Shown one piece after another: positions 32,810 to 39,319 of a stretch of DNA of 39,319 nt (position 1 is the first letter of the stretch; each line of letters starts with the position of its first letter). The notes under the pieces are model-generated. The model worked only from the letters and a program-made list of their open reading frames with translations. It had not been told where the DNA came from and searched no databases. The DNA is taken from positions 1 to 39,319 of the forward strand of contig DVOM01000003.1 in NCBI GenBank assembly GCA_018713605.1, read 5' to 3'. The position numbers and the translations under genes were made by a program. The stretch is from Scatacola_A faecigallinarum. Lineage in GTDB: Bacteria > Pseudomonadota > Alphaproteobacteria > RF32 > CAG-239.

Positions 32810-33962
32810 AAAACTGAAAATTTATCTGGTAGCGGGGGAACCCTCCGGCGACGCGCTTGGTGCCCGGCTGATGCGCGCGTTAAAGAAAAAAACGGACGGG
32901 AACGTTGCGTTTTCCGGCGTCGGCGGCGATTTGATGGAAAAAGAAGGCCTGAAACCGTTGTTTGATATTTCCGATTTGGCAATTATGGGGCTGGCAGAGA
33001 TTATCCCGAGCATTCCCAAAGTTTTGCGCCATATCAGAAATACGGTCGACGACATTGTCCGCGTGCAGCCGGACGTGGTGGTTACGATAGACAGCTGGAG
33101 TTTTGCCTCCCGGGTACAGAAGGCTCTGCGCAGAAAGAAAACCGGCATTCCGCAGGTGCATTATGTGGCGCCGCAGGTTTGGGCGTGGAAAAAGAAACGT
33201 GCCAGAACCATGTATAAATACGTTGACCATTTGCTGACGCTGTTGCCGCAGGAGCCGAAGTATTTTACGCCTTATCATCTGCCGACAACTTTTGTCGGGC
33301 ATCCGGTTATTGAAAGTAATGTGACGCGGGGCGATGCTGCGGCTTTTCGCAAAAAATTCGACATTGCGCCGGAAAAGAGGGTTATAACGCTGCTGCCGGG
33401 GTCAAGGCACAATGAGGTTGCACGCCTGCTGCCGGTTTTTTTGGAAACGGCGCGTCAGCTGAAGCAAATGGACGGGAATTTTTATTTTGTCGTTCCGACC
33501 GTTAAGACGGTTGCCAAGCGGGCTAAAGAAATGGTGCGCGGCAGCGGGCTTGAGATTTTGGTGGCGGAAAGCGAAGAAGACCGGCACAATGCCTTTGTGG
33601 CTTCGGAAGCGGCAATCGCCGCTTCGGGAACTGTGGCGCTGGAACTGGCGATTGCCGATATTCCGCATATCGTCGCATATAAGGTTTCGCCGTTTTCGGC
33701 ACTGCTGGTTCGGCATTTTCTGCATATTCAGTTTGTAAACCTGTCCAATATTCTGCTGGGACGGGAGATTATTCCCGAACTTTTGCAGGAACGCTGCATT
33801 TCCGGCAATATCCTGAGCTATATGAAAAACATACTGGAACACGGCGACTGGTATGACAAGCAGAAAGAAGGTTTTAAAAAAGTCCGCGCCATTCTGGGCA
33901 TGGGCGAACAGACGCCGAGCGAAAACGCCGCCGACGTAATTCTGAGCCTGATTAAAAAGTAA
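32793..33962 (+). CDS. lpxB: Lipid-A-disaccharide synthase
   Basis: 389 residues from GTG at 32793. GT-B type glycosyltransferase family 19: YLVAGEPSGDALGARLM, AIMGLAEIIPSIP, QVHYVAPQVWAWKKKRA, FVGHPVIE and LLPGSRHNEV are visible, and AASGTVALELA near residue 275. It joins lipid X and UDP-diacylglucosamine into the lipid A disaccharide. AGGAG ends nine bases before the GTG; a TTG at 32784 is too close to it and an ATG at 32799 is 15 bases away, so GTG is preferred. It overlaps lpxI by 17 bases. Confidence 0.94.
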   Translation: MTMPNRKLKIYLVAGEPSGDALGARLMRALKKKTDGNVAFSGVGGDLMEKEGLKPLFDISDLAIMGLAEIIPSIPKVLRHIRNTVDDIVRVQPDVVVTIDSWSFASRVQKALRRKKTGIPQVHYVAPQVWAWKKKRARTMYKYVDHLLTLLPQEPKYFTPYHLPTTFVGHPVIESNVTRGDAAAFRKKFDIAPEKRVITLLPGSRHNEVARLLPVFLETARQLKQMDGNFYFVVPTVKTVAKRAKEMVRGSGLEILVAESEEDRHNAFVASEAAIAASGTVALELAIADIPHIVAYKVSPFSALLVRHFLHIQFVNLSNILLGREIIPELLQERCISGNILSYMKNILEHGDWYDKQKEGFKKVRAILGMGEQTPSENAADVILSLIKK

Positions 33963-33977
33963 CCGGCATATTTGGAT

Positions 33978-34006
33978 TTGACACCAGGGGCAAAATATCT
34001 TATCTT
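33978..34006 (+). promoter_or_regulatory. Promoter of the tandem small orphan genes
   Basis: TTGACA (33978-33983), 17-base spacer, TATCTT (34001-34006). Start near 34013, 16 bases after the lpxB stop region ends and 18 bases before the ATG at 34031. Confidence 0.65.
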
Positions 34007-34030
34007 AATCACGTTTGTGATTTTAAGACT

Positions 34031-34474
34031 ATGGATATATTAACCTGTGCGGAACGTTTTGTTTTGCGCGCTAAACCTATTGTTATGCGATTTATAAAAA
34101 CTTTGTGGGCGGCTTTGTTTCCGAAACCGGAATATCCCGCCAGCGACAGAGACGTTATTGCTCTTATCCGGAGCGAGTTGGAAAACCGCCATATGATTTC
34201 GGACATTTCGCCGGCAGACTTATCATTCGGTTATCTGCGGCGGGACGGTCGGGAACAGATGGTTGTTTTCAGCTATGTAGGCGGCAGTTGTTTTGTCGTG
34301 CGAATGGACAATACGGTTCATGTCGTTCAAAAGCCCGAGGCCGTCAGGTTTATTGCCCCGGTGCCGATTAACCTGTCTGTAGACCGCGATCATCAGATGG
34401 AAGACAGTTCCCATTGCTGGGGAATCTTCGTTGACGGCGGTCATTTCAGAATTGACAGGTTCAGAAAGGATTAA
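34031..34474 (+). CDS. Hypothetical protein, tandem paralog 1
   Basis: 147 residues from the ATG at 34031; an alternative ATG at 34085 would give 129 residues (MRFIKTLWAALFP) and aligns better with the next gene's start. Neither has a good ribosome binding site. The core is RDVIALIRSELENRHMISDISPADLSFGYLRRD..., then a strand-rich part (MVVFSYVGGSCFVVRM). No family is recognised, no signal peptide or membrane span. It shares with the following gene an LFP segment, an IS-x2-D-x-L-x2-x-Y/F-x2-D-GR pattern and an SY at the next strand. Confidence 0.6.
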   Translation: MDILTCAERFVLRAKPIVMRFIKTLWAALFPKPEYPASDRDVIALIRSELENRHMISDISPADLSFGYLRRDGREQMVVFSYVGGSCFVVRMDNTVHVVQKPEAVRFIAPVPINLSVDRDHQMEDSSHCWGIFVDGGHFRIDRFRKD

Positions 34475-34547
34475 AGGCAGAAAGTTTTTTTATAAGGTAG
34501 GAAAACTGCCCGACAGAGGCAGGGATTGTTTAACTAAAACCAACAGG

Positions 34548-34946
34548 ATGATTAAAAATCTGATGCAAACGATGCTTTTTCCGTATTATCTGCGGCGAGG
34601 GCGGTCGTTGAAGCTTGAGGAATTTAAGAAAATCCTCGGAGACGAGTTTCGCAGGGAGCTCGGTAAGGAAGTAGAAATCAGTGAAGAAGACATTCTTCTG
34701 GATTTTTACAAAGACGACGAAGGCAGGATTTTTCCGGCGCTTTCCTATAACTACGACAGCAGTTTGTGGCTGGTCGGGTTTGACAGAAAGGTACAGCGAA
34801 AAAGCTATCGCTGGGTGGACGAGCACCGTCAAAGGGTTTTTGTTCAGAGCAGATTGAACGAAAAGCAGATAATACCTTTCGGCGGCAGCGGAAAAGTTTT
34901 GTTAAAGGGAAAACGGGGCGGCAAGGCTTTTGTGTCCCTGTTTTGA
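34548..34946 (+). CDS. Hypothetical protein, tandem paralog 2
   Basis: 132 residues from the ATG at 34548. The frame is open further upstream to 34431 inside the previous gene, but the Met-start at 34548 gives the same layout as its paralog (short hydrophobic start with MLFPYYL, then helix EEFKKILGDEFRRELGKEVEIS, then DFYKDDEGRIFPALSYNYDSSLWLVGF). The ribosome binding site is unclear: AGG directly touches the ATG. The C-terminus is basic and Gly/Lys-rich (KVLLKGKRGGKAF). Function unknown. It ends at a good terminator, so the pair looks like one operon. Confidence 0.6.
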   Translation: MIKNLMQTMLFPYYLRRGRSLKLEEFKKILGDEFRRELGKEVEISEEDILLDFYKDDEGRIFPALSYNYDSSLWLVGFDRKVQRKSYRWVDEHRQRVFVQSRLNEKQIIPFGGSGKVLLKGKRGGKAFVSLF

Positions 34947-34951
34947 TATTG

Positions 34952-34990
34952 AAAAAGTTGGCAGGCTGTTGAAGTCTGGCAACTTTTTTT
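34952..34990 (+). terminator. Terminator of the tandem orphan pair
   Basis: A 13-bp stem with one mismatch (34952-34964 with 34976-34988) is followed by T residues, six bases after the stop codon. Confidence 0.88.
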
Positions 34991-35018
34991 TGCATTCTGC
35001 CGCAGATGGCATTACATT
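34990..35018 (+). promoter_or_regulatory. Candidate promoter for comEC
   Basis: TTGCAT (34990-34995), 17-base spacer, TACATT (35013-35018). Start near 35025, 20 bases before the ATG at 35045. An in-frame ATG at 35006 lies inside it and is rejected. Confidence 0.45.
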
Positions 35019-35044
35019 GTAATAAATTGTCTGACGGAGAAAAA

Positions 35045-37093
35045 ATGCGAGTTTTCCTTTATAACCTTCGGGAAATGTTTTTCGGCGAAAGAGAGCGCTG
35101 GTTTATGTGGTTGCCGGTGTTGTTTGCCTGCGGCATCGGCGTCTATTTTCTGCTGCCGGAGGAACCGTCACGCTGGATTATTCTTGCTGTCGTCGAAATT
35201 CTGCTGGCGCTGGCTTATGTCTGGCGGCATCGGCCGGGGCGTCTGGCTGCGGTTCTGGTTCTGACGGTTGCTGCGTTAGGTTTTGCCGACATTCAGCTGA
35301 AAACAATTTATCTGAGCCGTCACGGGATTGTGCCGTTTGACCGCAAACTGTATCTGACCGGGAGAGTTTCCGAACTCGGCAGAAATTATCGCGGCAATCC
35401 GCGTTTTGTGTTGGAAGACATTGAGGATTTTGACGGAAATTCTTTACCGGGGAGATACCGCGTCAGTCTGACTTCGAAAAGTTCACAGCCTGAAAACGGC
35501 CGTTGCGTCGAACTTATCGGAACGGTTTCGGCGCCGCCGCATCCGAATATGGTCGGCGGGTATCAGATGGATAGAAAACTTTTTTATGAGGGCATCAATG
35601 CCAGCGGCTATGCCGCGTCGCGGGCGCTTCCCGTCGAATGTTCAAAAGAACCGCCGTTTACTGCCGTGCTGGAAAAAGCCGCGTCGGATTTACGCGGCCG
35701 GGTCGTGGCCAAAATCAATGCGGTTTTGCCGCCCGACGAGGCCGGAATTACGGCGGCCATCGTTGCCGGCGACCGGAGCGGCATAAGACAGGAGATTACC
35801 GAAAATTACAGAAATTCCGGATTGGCGCATTTTCTTTCGATATCCGGGCTGCATATGAGTATGCTGGCCGGTCTGATGTTTTTTCTGGTGCGTTTGCTGC
35901 TGGCGTTGATTCCGCCTTTGGCACTGTGTTATGATTCCAAAAAGACCGCGGCGGTTTTTGCGATTTTGATGAGTGCGGTTTATCTGGTGATTTCCGGCGC
36001 GGAAATTCCCAGCCAGAGGGCATTTATCATGGCATTTATCGTGCTGCTCGGGGTTTTGTTTGCGCGTAAGGCGATTTCCATGCGCATGATTTCGTGGGCG
36101 GCGCTGATTGTGCTGGTTATTTCGCCGCAGGCTCTGATAAGCGCCAGTTTTCAGATGTCGTTTGCAGCGGTTGCCGCTCTGATTGCTTTTTATGAACGTT
36201 TTGCCGGAGGTTTGCACCGTTTTCTGAACGGGCATGAGAACGCGGAAATTTCGCTGCCGTCGAAAGTGGTCAGAATCGTTTTTACTTATGTGGCCGGTAT
36301 TCTGGTTTCGGATTTGGTAGCGAGTCTGGCGACGCTGCCGTTTTCGATTTATCATTTTAACCAGATTGCCGTTTATACGACTTTCGGCAATTTGCTGGCC
36401 GGACCCGTCATCGGTCTGATAATTATGCCGTTTGTTTTGATTGCGTTGCTGCTGATGCCGTTTAATATGGAAGTCTGGGCATTGAAAATCGTCGGTTTCG
36501 GAGTTGAAAAAGTCAATGAGATAACCGCTTATGTCGCGTCTTTGCCGGAAGCGGGGTATCGGGTGGCGGCAATGCCTTTCTGGGGACTGATGCTGATTGT
36601 GTTCGGTGGTTTGTGGCTGTGCATCTGGCGGCTTAAGTGGTGCTGCTGGGGCTGGGTTTTGATTTTGGCCGGAAGCCTGAGCATATTTACGGTTCGCATT
36701 CCCGATGTCATGGCCGACAAATACGGCGAAGTGTTTGCGGTTAAGGACGAGCAGGGCAGGCTGGTTATTCTGCCGTCGCGCGGCAATGCTTTTACCAAAA
36801 AAATCTGGCTGGAAAAAACGGCTAACCGAAAGCTGTCTGCCAAAGAAAGCCGGAAACTGAAGGATATCTATGACGGAAAGAAAACCGACAGGAGCTGGAT
36901 AGACATGGAATGCGACGAAAGGGTTTGCGTTTATAAAGACGCGGTTGTGATCGTCAAGTTCGGCGGAATTGAAATCGGGGAACGTGATTTTGATTTGTAT
37001 GCTGCGGAGGGCGCACAGTTTTTTGTCAACGGACACGGAAAGGTTCAGGCGGAAACGGTGCGAAGCTATATCGGCCGACGACCGTGGAATTGA
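35045..37093 (+). CDS. comEC: ComEC/Rec2-type DNA uptake channel protein
   Basis: 682 residues with GGAG before the ATG. N-terminal membrane spans and DUF4131 OB-like region (about 20-200, with VSELGRNYRGNPRFVLEDIE and GGYQMDRKLFYEGI), then the Competence domain (about 220-500) with AAIVAGDRSGI, HFLSISGLHMSMLAGL, and several spans (PSQRAFIMAFIVLLG, FQMSFAAVAALIAFYERFAG). The last 150 residues are a short soluble domain, lacking the HxHxDH metallo-beta-lactamase motif of Bacillus-type proteins; this shorter form is common in alphaproteobacteria. It moves single-stranded DNA across the inner membrane during transformation. Other competence genes, except dprA, are not in the window. Confidence 0.93.
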   Translation: MRVFLYNLREMFFGERERWFMWLPVLFACGIGVYFLLPEEPSRWIILAVVEILLALAYVWRHRPGRLAAVLVLTVAALGFADIQLKTIYLSRHGIVPFDRKLYLTGRVSELGRNYRGNPRFVLEDIEDFDGNSLPGRYRVSLTSKSSQPENGRCVELIGTVSAPPHPNMVGGYQMDRKLFYEGINASGYAASRALPVECSKEPPFTAVLEKAASDLRGRVVAKINAVLPPDEAGITAAIVAGDRSGIRQEITENYRNSGLAHFLSISGLHMSMLAGLMFFLVRLLLALIPPLALCYDSKKTAAVFAILMSAVYLVISGAEIPSQRAFIMAFIVLLGVLFARKAISMRMISWAALIVLVISPQALISASFQMSFAAVAALIAFYERFAGGLHRFLNGHENAEISLPSKVVRIVFTYVAGILVSDLVASLATLPFSIYHFNQIAVYTTFGNLLAGPVIGLIIMPFVLIALLLMPFNMEVWALKIVGFGVEKVNEITAYVASLPEAGYRVAAMPFWGLMLIVFGGLWLCIWRLKWCCWGWVLILAGSLSIFTVRIPDVMADKYGEVFAVKDEQGRLVILPSRGNAFTKKIWLEKTANRKLSAKESRKLKDIYDGKKTDRSWIDMECDERVCVYKDAVVIVKFGGIEIGERDFDLYAAEGAQFFVNGHGKVQAETVRSYIGRRPWN

Positions 37094-37101
37094 CAAAAAC
37101 T

Positions 37102-37130
37102 TTGACAGTCCGCCGGAAAAAAGATATAAT
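37102..37130 (+). promoter_or_regulatory. Perfect consensus sigma-70 promoter
   Basis: TTGACA (37102-37107), exactly 17 bases, TATAAT (37125-37130). A second TTGACA stands just upstream at 37090-37095. Start near 37137, about 23 bases before the ATG at 37160. The best promoter in the window. Confidence 0.85.
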
Positions 37131-37159
37131 GGGAACAGTTTTGAACAACAGAGGATTGA

Positions 37160-37567
37160 ATGATGAGTGCAGAAGCCGTATTGCAGTATCCGTCGCAGGC
37201 GGCCAGAAATTTTGAACTGCTGGCCGGATTTATGAAAAGCGCGGCGGATTTTGCCGACGAGGCGGGGCGCAAGCTGCTGAAGGTTTTTAAGGCGGTGGTT
37301 ATTACCGGCGACGAAACCGGCGAATGCCGCAAGGAAGACATGATTGACCTGGCGCGGCACGAGGCTTTTCTGGAACTGGTCAAACGTCCGGAAACCGTTG
37401 ACGAAGAAATGTATCGCAGGGTTTTTTACGAAAAGCTGAAACGGGTGTTGACCAATCTGGTTATGCTGGAAGACATTCCGCTGTATCAGGTGTTGACCGA
37501 ACAGGAGCAGAAAGTTATTGACGGCGTATTTGACAAGCTGCTGAAACTGGCAGATGCGGAGGAATAG
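37160..37567 (+). CDS. Hypothetical small helical protein
   Basis: 135 residues; two adjacent ATGs (37160, 37163) follow GAGG, either could be used. No cysteine-rich, membrane or signal features except one Cys at about residue 57. It is predicted to be all-helical and acidic overall (ends LLKLADAEE), with a central ITGDETGECRKEDMIDLARHEAF segment. Family not recognised. The first gene behind a perfect promoter, so it is probably well expressed. It is followed after two bases by another small gene. The pairing and the short helical nature would fit a structural, chaperone or regulatory role, but nothing proves one. Confidence 0.65.
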   Translation: MMSAEAVLQYPSQAARNFELLAGFMKSAADFADEAGRKLLKVFKAVVITGDETGECRKEDMIDLARHEAFLELVKRPETVDEEMYRRVFYEKLKRVLTNLVMLEDIPLYQVLTEQEQKVIDGVFDKLLKLADAEE

Positions 37568-37569
37568 AC

Positions 37570-37761
37570 ATGACAATAGAAGTTTCCAGAGAAAAATTCA
37601 AGTCGACGGTTGCTGCCGGATTGGCACGGGCGAATAATGAAATGCATGATGTTCTCGGAGAACTGCGCATTTATAACAAAGAGCGGCGTCAGGAAACGCC
37701 GGAAGTGAAAAATGAGCCGAATTCACAGATTTTGAGCAGGATGACCGACAGAGAATATTAG
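37570..37761 (+). CDS. Hypothetical 63-residue protein
   Basis: A short, hydrophilic protein with an N-terminal helix (VSREKFKSTVAAGLARANNEM) rich in Ala and Lys, and a polar C-terminal half (RRQETPEVKNEPNSQ). GAGG lies in the end of the preceding gene, seven bases before the ATG, and there are only two bases between the genes, so translation is coupled. Family unknown. The good ribosome binding site, the spacing and the terminator right behind it support a real gene in spite of its size. Confidence 0.65.
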   Translation: MTIEVSREKFKSTVAAGLARANNEMHDVLGELRIYNKERRQETPEVKNEPNSQILSRMTDREY

Positions 37762-37763
37762 AG

Positions 37764-37787
37764 AAAGCCCCGCAATTGCGGGGCTTT
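37764..37787. terminator. Bidirectional terminator between convergent genes
   Basis: A perfect 10-bp stem (37764-37773 with 37778-37787), loop AATT. T-rich sequence on the right (GATTTTT) supports rightward termination; leftward it serves the Cys-rich gene ending at 37793, with a weak T tract. Confidence 0.85.
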
Positions 37788-37792
37788 GATTT

Positions 37793-39319
37793 TTAGAATT
37801 CCAGCACCGGACGAACATAATTACCGCCGCCTAGACCTTCGTAAACCACCCCGTGATTGTAACTTATGTTAAAGTTAGAGTACCACACGCCGCCGGAGGG
37901 GGCTGTCGACGAAGACCAGGTACAACAGTTCGGATAGGAAACACCTCCAGCCTTTGAAATTGCCGTTTGTATAGTATCCTGATTATTATAGATGTTGACC
38001 ATGATACCGGTTGCCGGCAGACACCACTTACCCTTGGTTGCCGCCGTTGGTGCATATTTCCGCGTCGCCCAGGCGGCCTGACAATTGCTGGCGGCACACA
38101 GCGCAACAATCTTATCCGTATTGCCACAGCTGTCGTAATCTGTTGATGCCGCCTCCCACGAAGGGAACTTCGGTAAGCTTGAAATATCCGTGCCCCACTT
38201 AGCCCACACTAGTCCTGTTGAGTTACTGTTGGTTTTATTGCCATTCGCATCAATCGGCCATGGCGTCATAATCTGGCCATGTTTGCCATTGTCGGTCGTA
38301 TGGACGACAATTCCGAGAACGGTTTTGTTTGTCTGATGGTTTGCCGCAGAGAGACAAGTTCCGTCAGTATAATAGATACTGCCTATTTTGCAGGTTTCGG
38401 AAGCTACGACGCAAGAGCTTCCTTCTTGTTTATAACCGGAATTGCAGGACCAGCTCTGAATTTTTGAGGAGCAGTCGGAGAAGTAAGAACAGGTCGCGTT
38501 TGCCGGACAGGAGGAAATGACCGCAGACCGGTTGCGGCAGTTGTCGTTGTATTTGGTTTTGCACTTGCTTGAACAGTCGGCCCAGTATTCGGCACAGCCG
38601 TAAGGCGTCGATACGGCCGTGCGGTTGCGGCAGTTGTCGGCATAGGCTTTCTTGCAGACCGAAGAGCAGGGGGAAGCGTAATATTCTTCACAGCCGTAAC
38701 TTCCCGAACTTACGCCCGACGGGCAGGAGCAGCCGGTATATTTGCCCCCGCAAGAAGCGCCCGATACCGAGCGCGGCGAGGTACAGTTGGAAGAGTTGTA
38801 TATATATTCGCTCTTGCAGACGCAGGACTGATATTTTCCGCCGCAGCTGGCTCCTTGTCCGACCTGATTTGACGCGCAGCTGACCAGAGCCGGGTCGCAT
38901 TTGCAGGAAGCGTATTTGCCGCCGCAGCTGTCGCCGACGCCGACCTGTCCGGCGGGACAGGATACCAGATTGGACACACACTTGCAGCCTTTGCCGTAGG
39001 CGGCATTATAAGGACAAACGCCGTCGATGGTCTGCACTGAGTTGCAGTTCTGTTTGGAAAAGCCTTCGTTCTTACACTGGGCTTCGGTATCGATTTTATA
39101 ATCGTCGGCTTTGCCGAAGCCGACGTTGGGATCACAGTCGCCGACGCCGAGGAAACAGATGCCGGCGGTCTTATAGGAGCGGGACATGTCTATAAGGGAA
39201 GAGGCGGGCTCTGGTTGGGGTGTGCTTTTGTGTGTCGAAAAAATGCCGGAGGCGACAGCCAGGTCAGGCAACATAAGCGCAGTTCCTGACAATAAAGAGA
39301 ACATTAAAACAGATTTCTT
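37793..39319 (-). CDS. Secreted cysteine-rich repeat protein with DUF1566-like tail (partial)
   Basis: 508 residues are visible and the gene runs past the right edge. An ATG at 39304 exists, but the frame continues upstream as KKSVL, which completes a typical signal peptide (KKSVLMFSLLSG...AVAS), so the true start is probably a few codons beyond the window. The N-terminal module DMSRSYKTAGICFLGVGDC matches the 682-residue paralog, followed by QC...GVCPY...GCKC, three four-Cys repeats and two YGC-x-EYW repeats. The last 200 residues differ: CKIGSIYYTDGTC, WAKWGTD, CNTDKIV-like segment, KWCLPATGIM, and the end GGNYVRPVLEF, which resembles DUF1566/Lcl-type or C-type-lectin-like domains. It is probably a surface-bound binding protein; the ligand is unknown. 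Confidence 0.78.
   Translation of the reverse strand, partial: KKSVLMFSLLSGTALMLPDLAVASGIFSTHKSTPQPEPASSLIDMSRSYKTAGICFLGVGDCDPNVGFGKADDYKIDTEAQCKNEGFSKQNCNSVQTIDGVCPYNAAYGKGCKCVSNLVSCPAGQVGVGDSCGGKYASCKCDPALVSCASNQVGQGASCGGKYQSCVCKSEYIYNSSNCTSPRSVSGASCGGKYTGCSCPSGVSSGSYGCEEYYASPCSSVCKKAYADNCRNRTAVSTPYGCAEYWADCSSKCKTKYNDNCRNRSAVISSCPANATCSYFSDCSSKIQSWSCNSGYKQEGSSCVVASETCKIGSIYYTDGTCLSAANHQTNKTVLGIVVHTTDNGKHGQIMTPWPIDANGNKTNSNSTGLVWAKWGTDISSLPKFPSWEAASTDYDSCGNTDKIVALCAASNCQAAWATRKYAPTAATKGKWCLPATGIMVNIYNNQDTIQTAISKAGGVSYPNCCTWSSSTAPSGGVWYSNFNISYNHGVVYEGLGGGNYVRPVLEF
38587..38825 (-). repeat. Near-identical 239-bp block, copy 2
   Basis: Same orientation and reading frame as copy 1 at 3801-4039, constant offset, five substitutions and no gaps. 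It covers the last four-Cys repeat and the first YGC-EY repeat of the right-edge protein. Confidence 0.92.

Noticed and set aside
35690..37576. Long antisense open frame (over 600 codons) opposite comEC and the next gene
   Set aside because: It is the mirror of a clear comEC coding sequence, is rich in Gln, Asn, His and Arg as expected for an antisense frame, lacks any domain and has no fitting promoter or ribosome binding site.

Overview
The window reads as a stretch of chromosome from an alphaproteobacterium. The gene orders plsY-dprA-topA, pyrH-frr-uppS-cdsA-rseP-bamA-lpxD-fabZ-lpxA-lpxI-lpxB and the mlaA-mlaC pair are typical of that class. LpxI, rather than LpxH, is the usual UDP-diacylglucosamine hydrolase there. 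Base composition is moderate, and the genes lie close together with many short, well-formed intrinsic terminators. The large cysteine-rich secreted repeat proteins at both ends resemble what I know from uncultured, host- or gut-associated alphaproteobacteria (Rhodospirillales-like/RF32-type lineages). That placement is inference, not something the sequence proves.

Layout. 1-233 holds the promoter, leader and ribosome binding site of a leftward gene that starts just outside the window. 234-4731 holds two leftward cysteine-rich surface proteins with beta-solenoid-like tails, each with its own promoter and terminator. 4761-6304 is mlaA-mlaC (phospholipid trafficking). 6386-7656 is a sugar aminotransferase. 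7736-8455 is an unknown membrane protein. 8502-10408 is accB-accC (fatty acid synthesis). 10672-14598 is a half-size DMT transporter, an isolated flagellar hook gene and a 712-residue orphan. 14629-14782 is tRNA-Phe with promoter and terminator. 15008-18390 is an accessory patch: one orphan and three papain-like DUF1796-type proteins. 18392-22667 is plsY-dprA-topA. 22866-33962 is the large envelope block (pyrH, frr, uppS, cdsA, rseP, bamA, lpxD, fabZ, lpxA, lpxI, lpxB). 33978-34990 has a tandem pair of small paralogous orphans. 35045-37093 is comEC. 37102-37787 is a two-gene orphan operon behind a perfect consensus promoter. 37793-39319 is a third cysteine-rich protein, cut by the right edge.

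How the genes fit together. Most of the core content builds the outer envelope: lipid A (lpxD, lpxA, lpxI, lpxB), acyl chains (accBC, fabZ), phospholipid (plsY, cdsA), undecaprenyl carrier (uppS), outer membrane protein assembly (bamA), membrane proteolysis (rseP) and lipid balance (mlaA, mlaC). The DegT-type aminotransferase and possibly the DUF1796 proteins point to surface glycan work. dprA and comEC suggest DNA uptake.

The most unusual content is the cysteine-rich family: at least three paralogs (perhaps four) sharing an N-terminal module and a roughly 27-residue four-cysteine repeat but carrying different C-terminal domains. Two of them share a 239-bp nearly identical block although they lie about 35 kb apart. 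I read this as a modular, recombining surface protein system.
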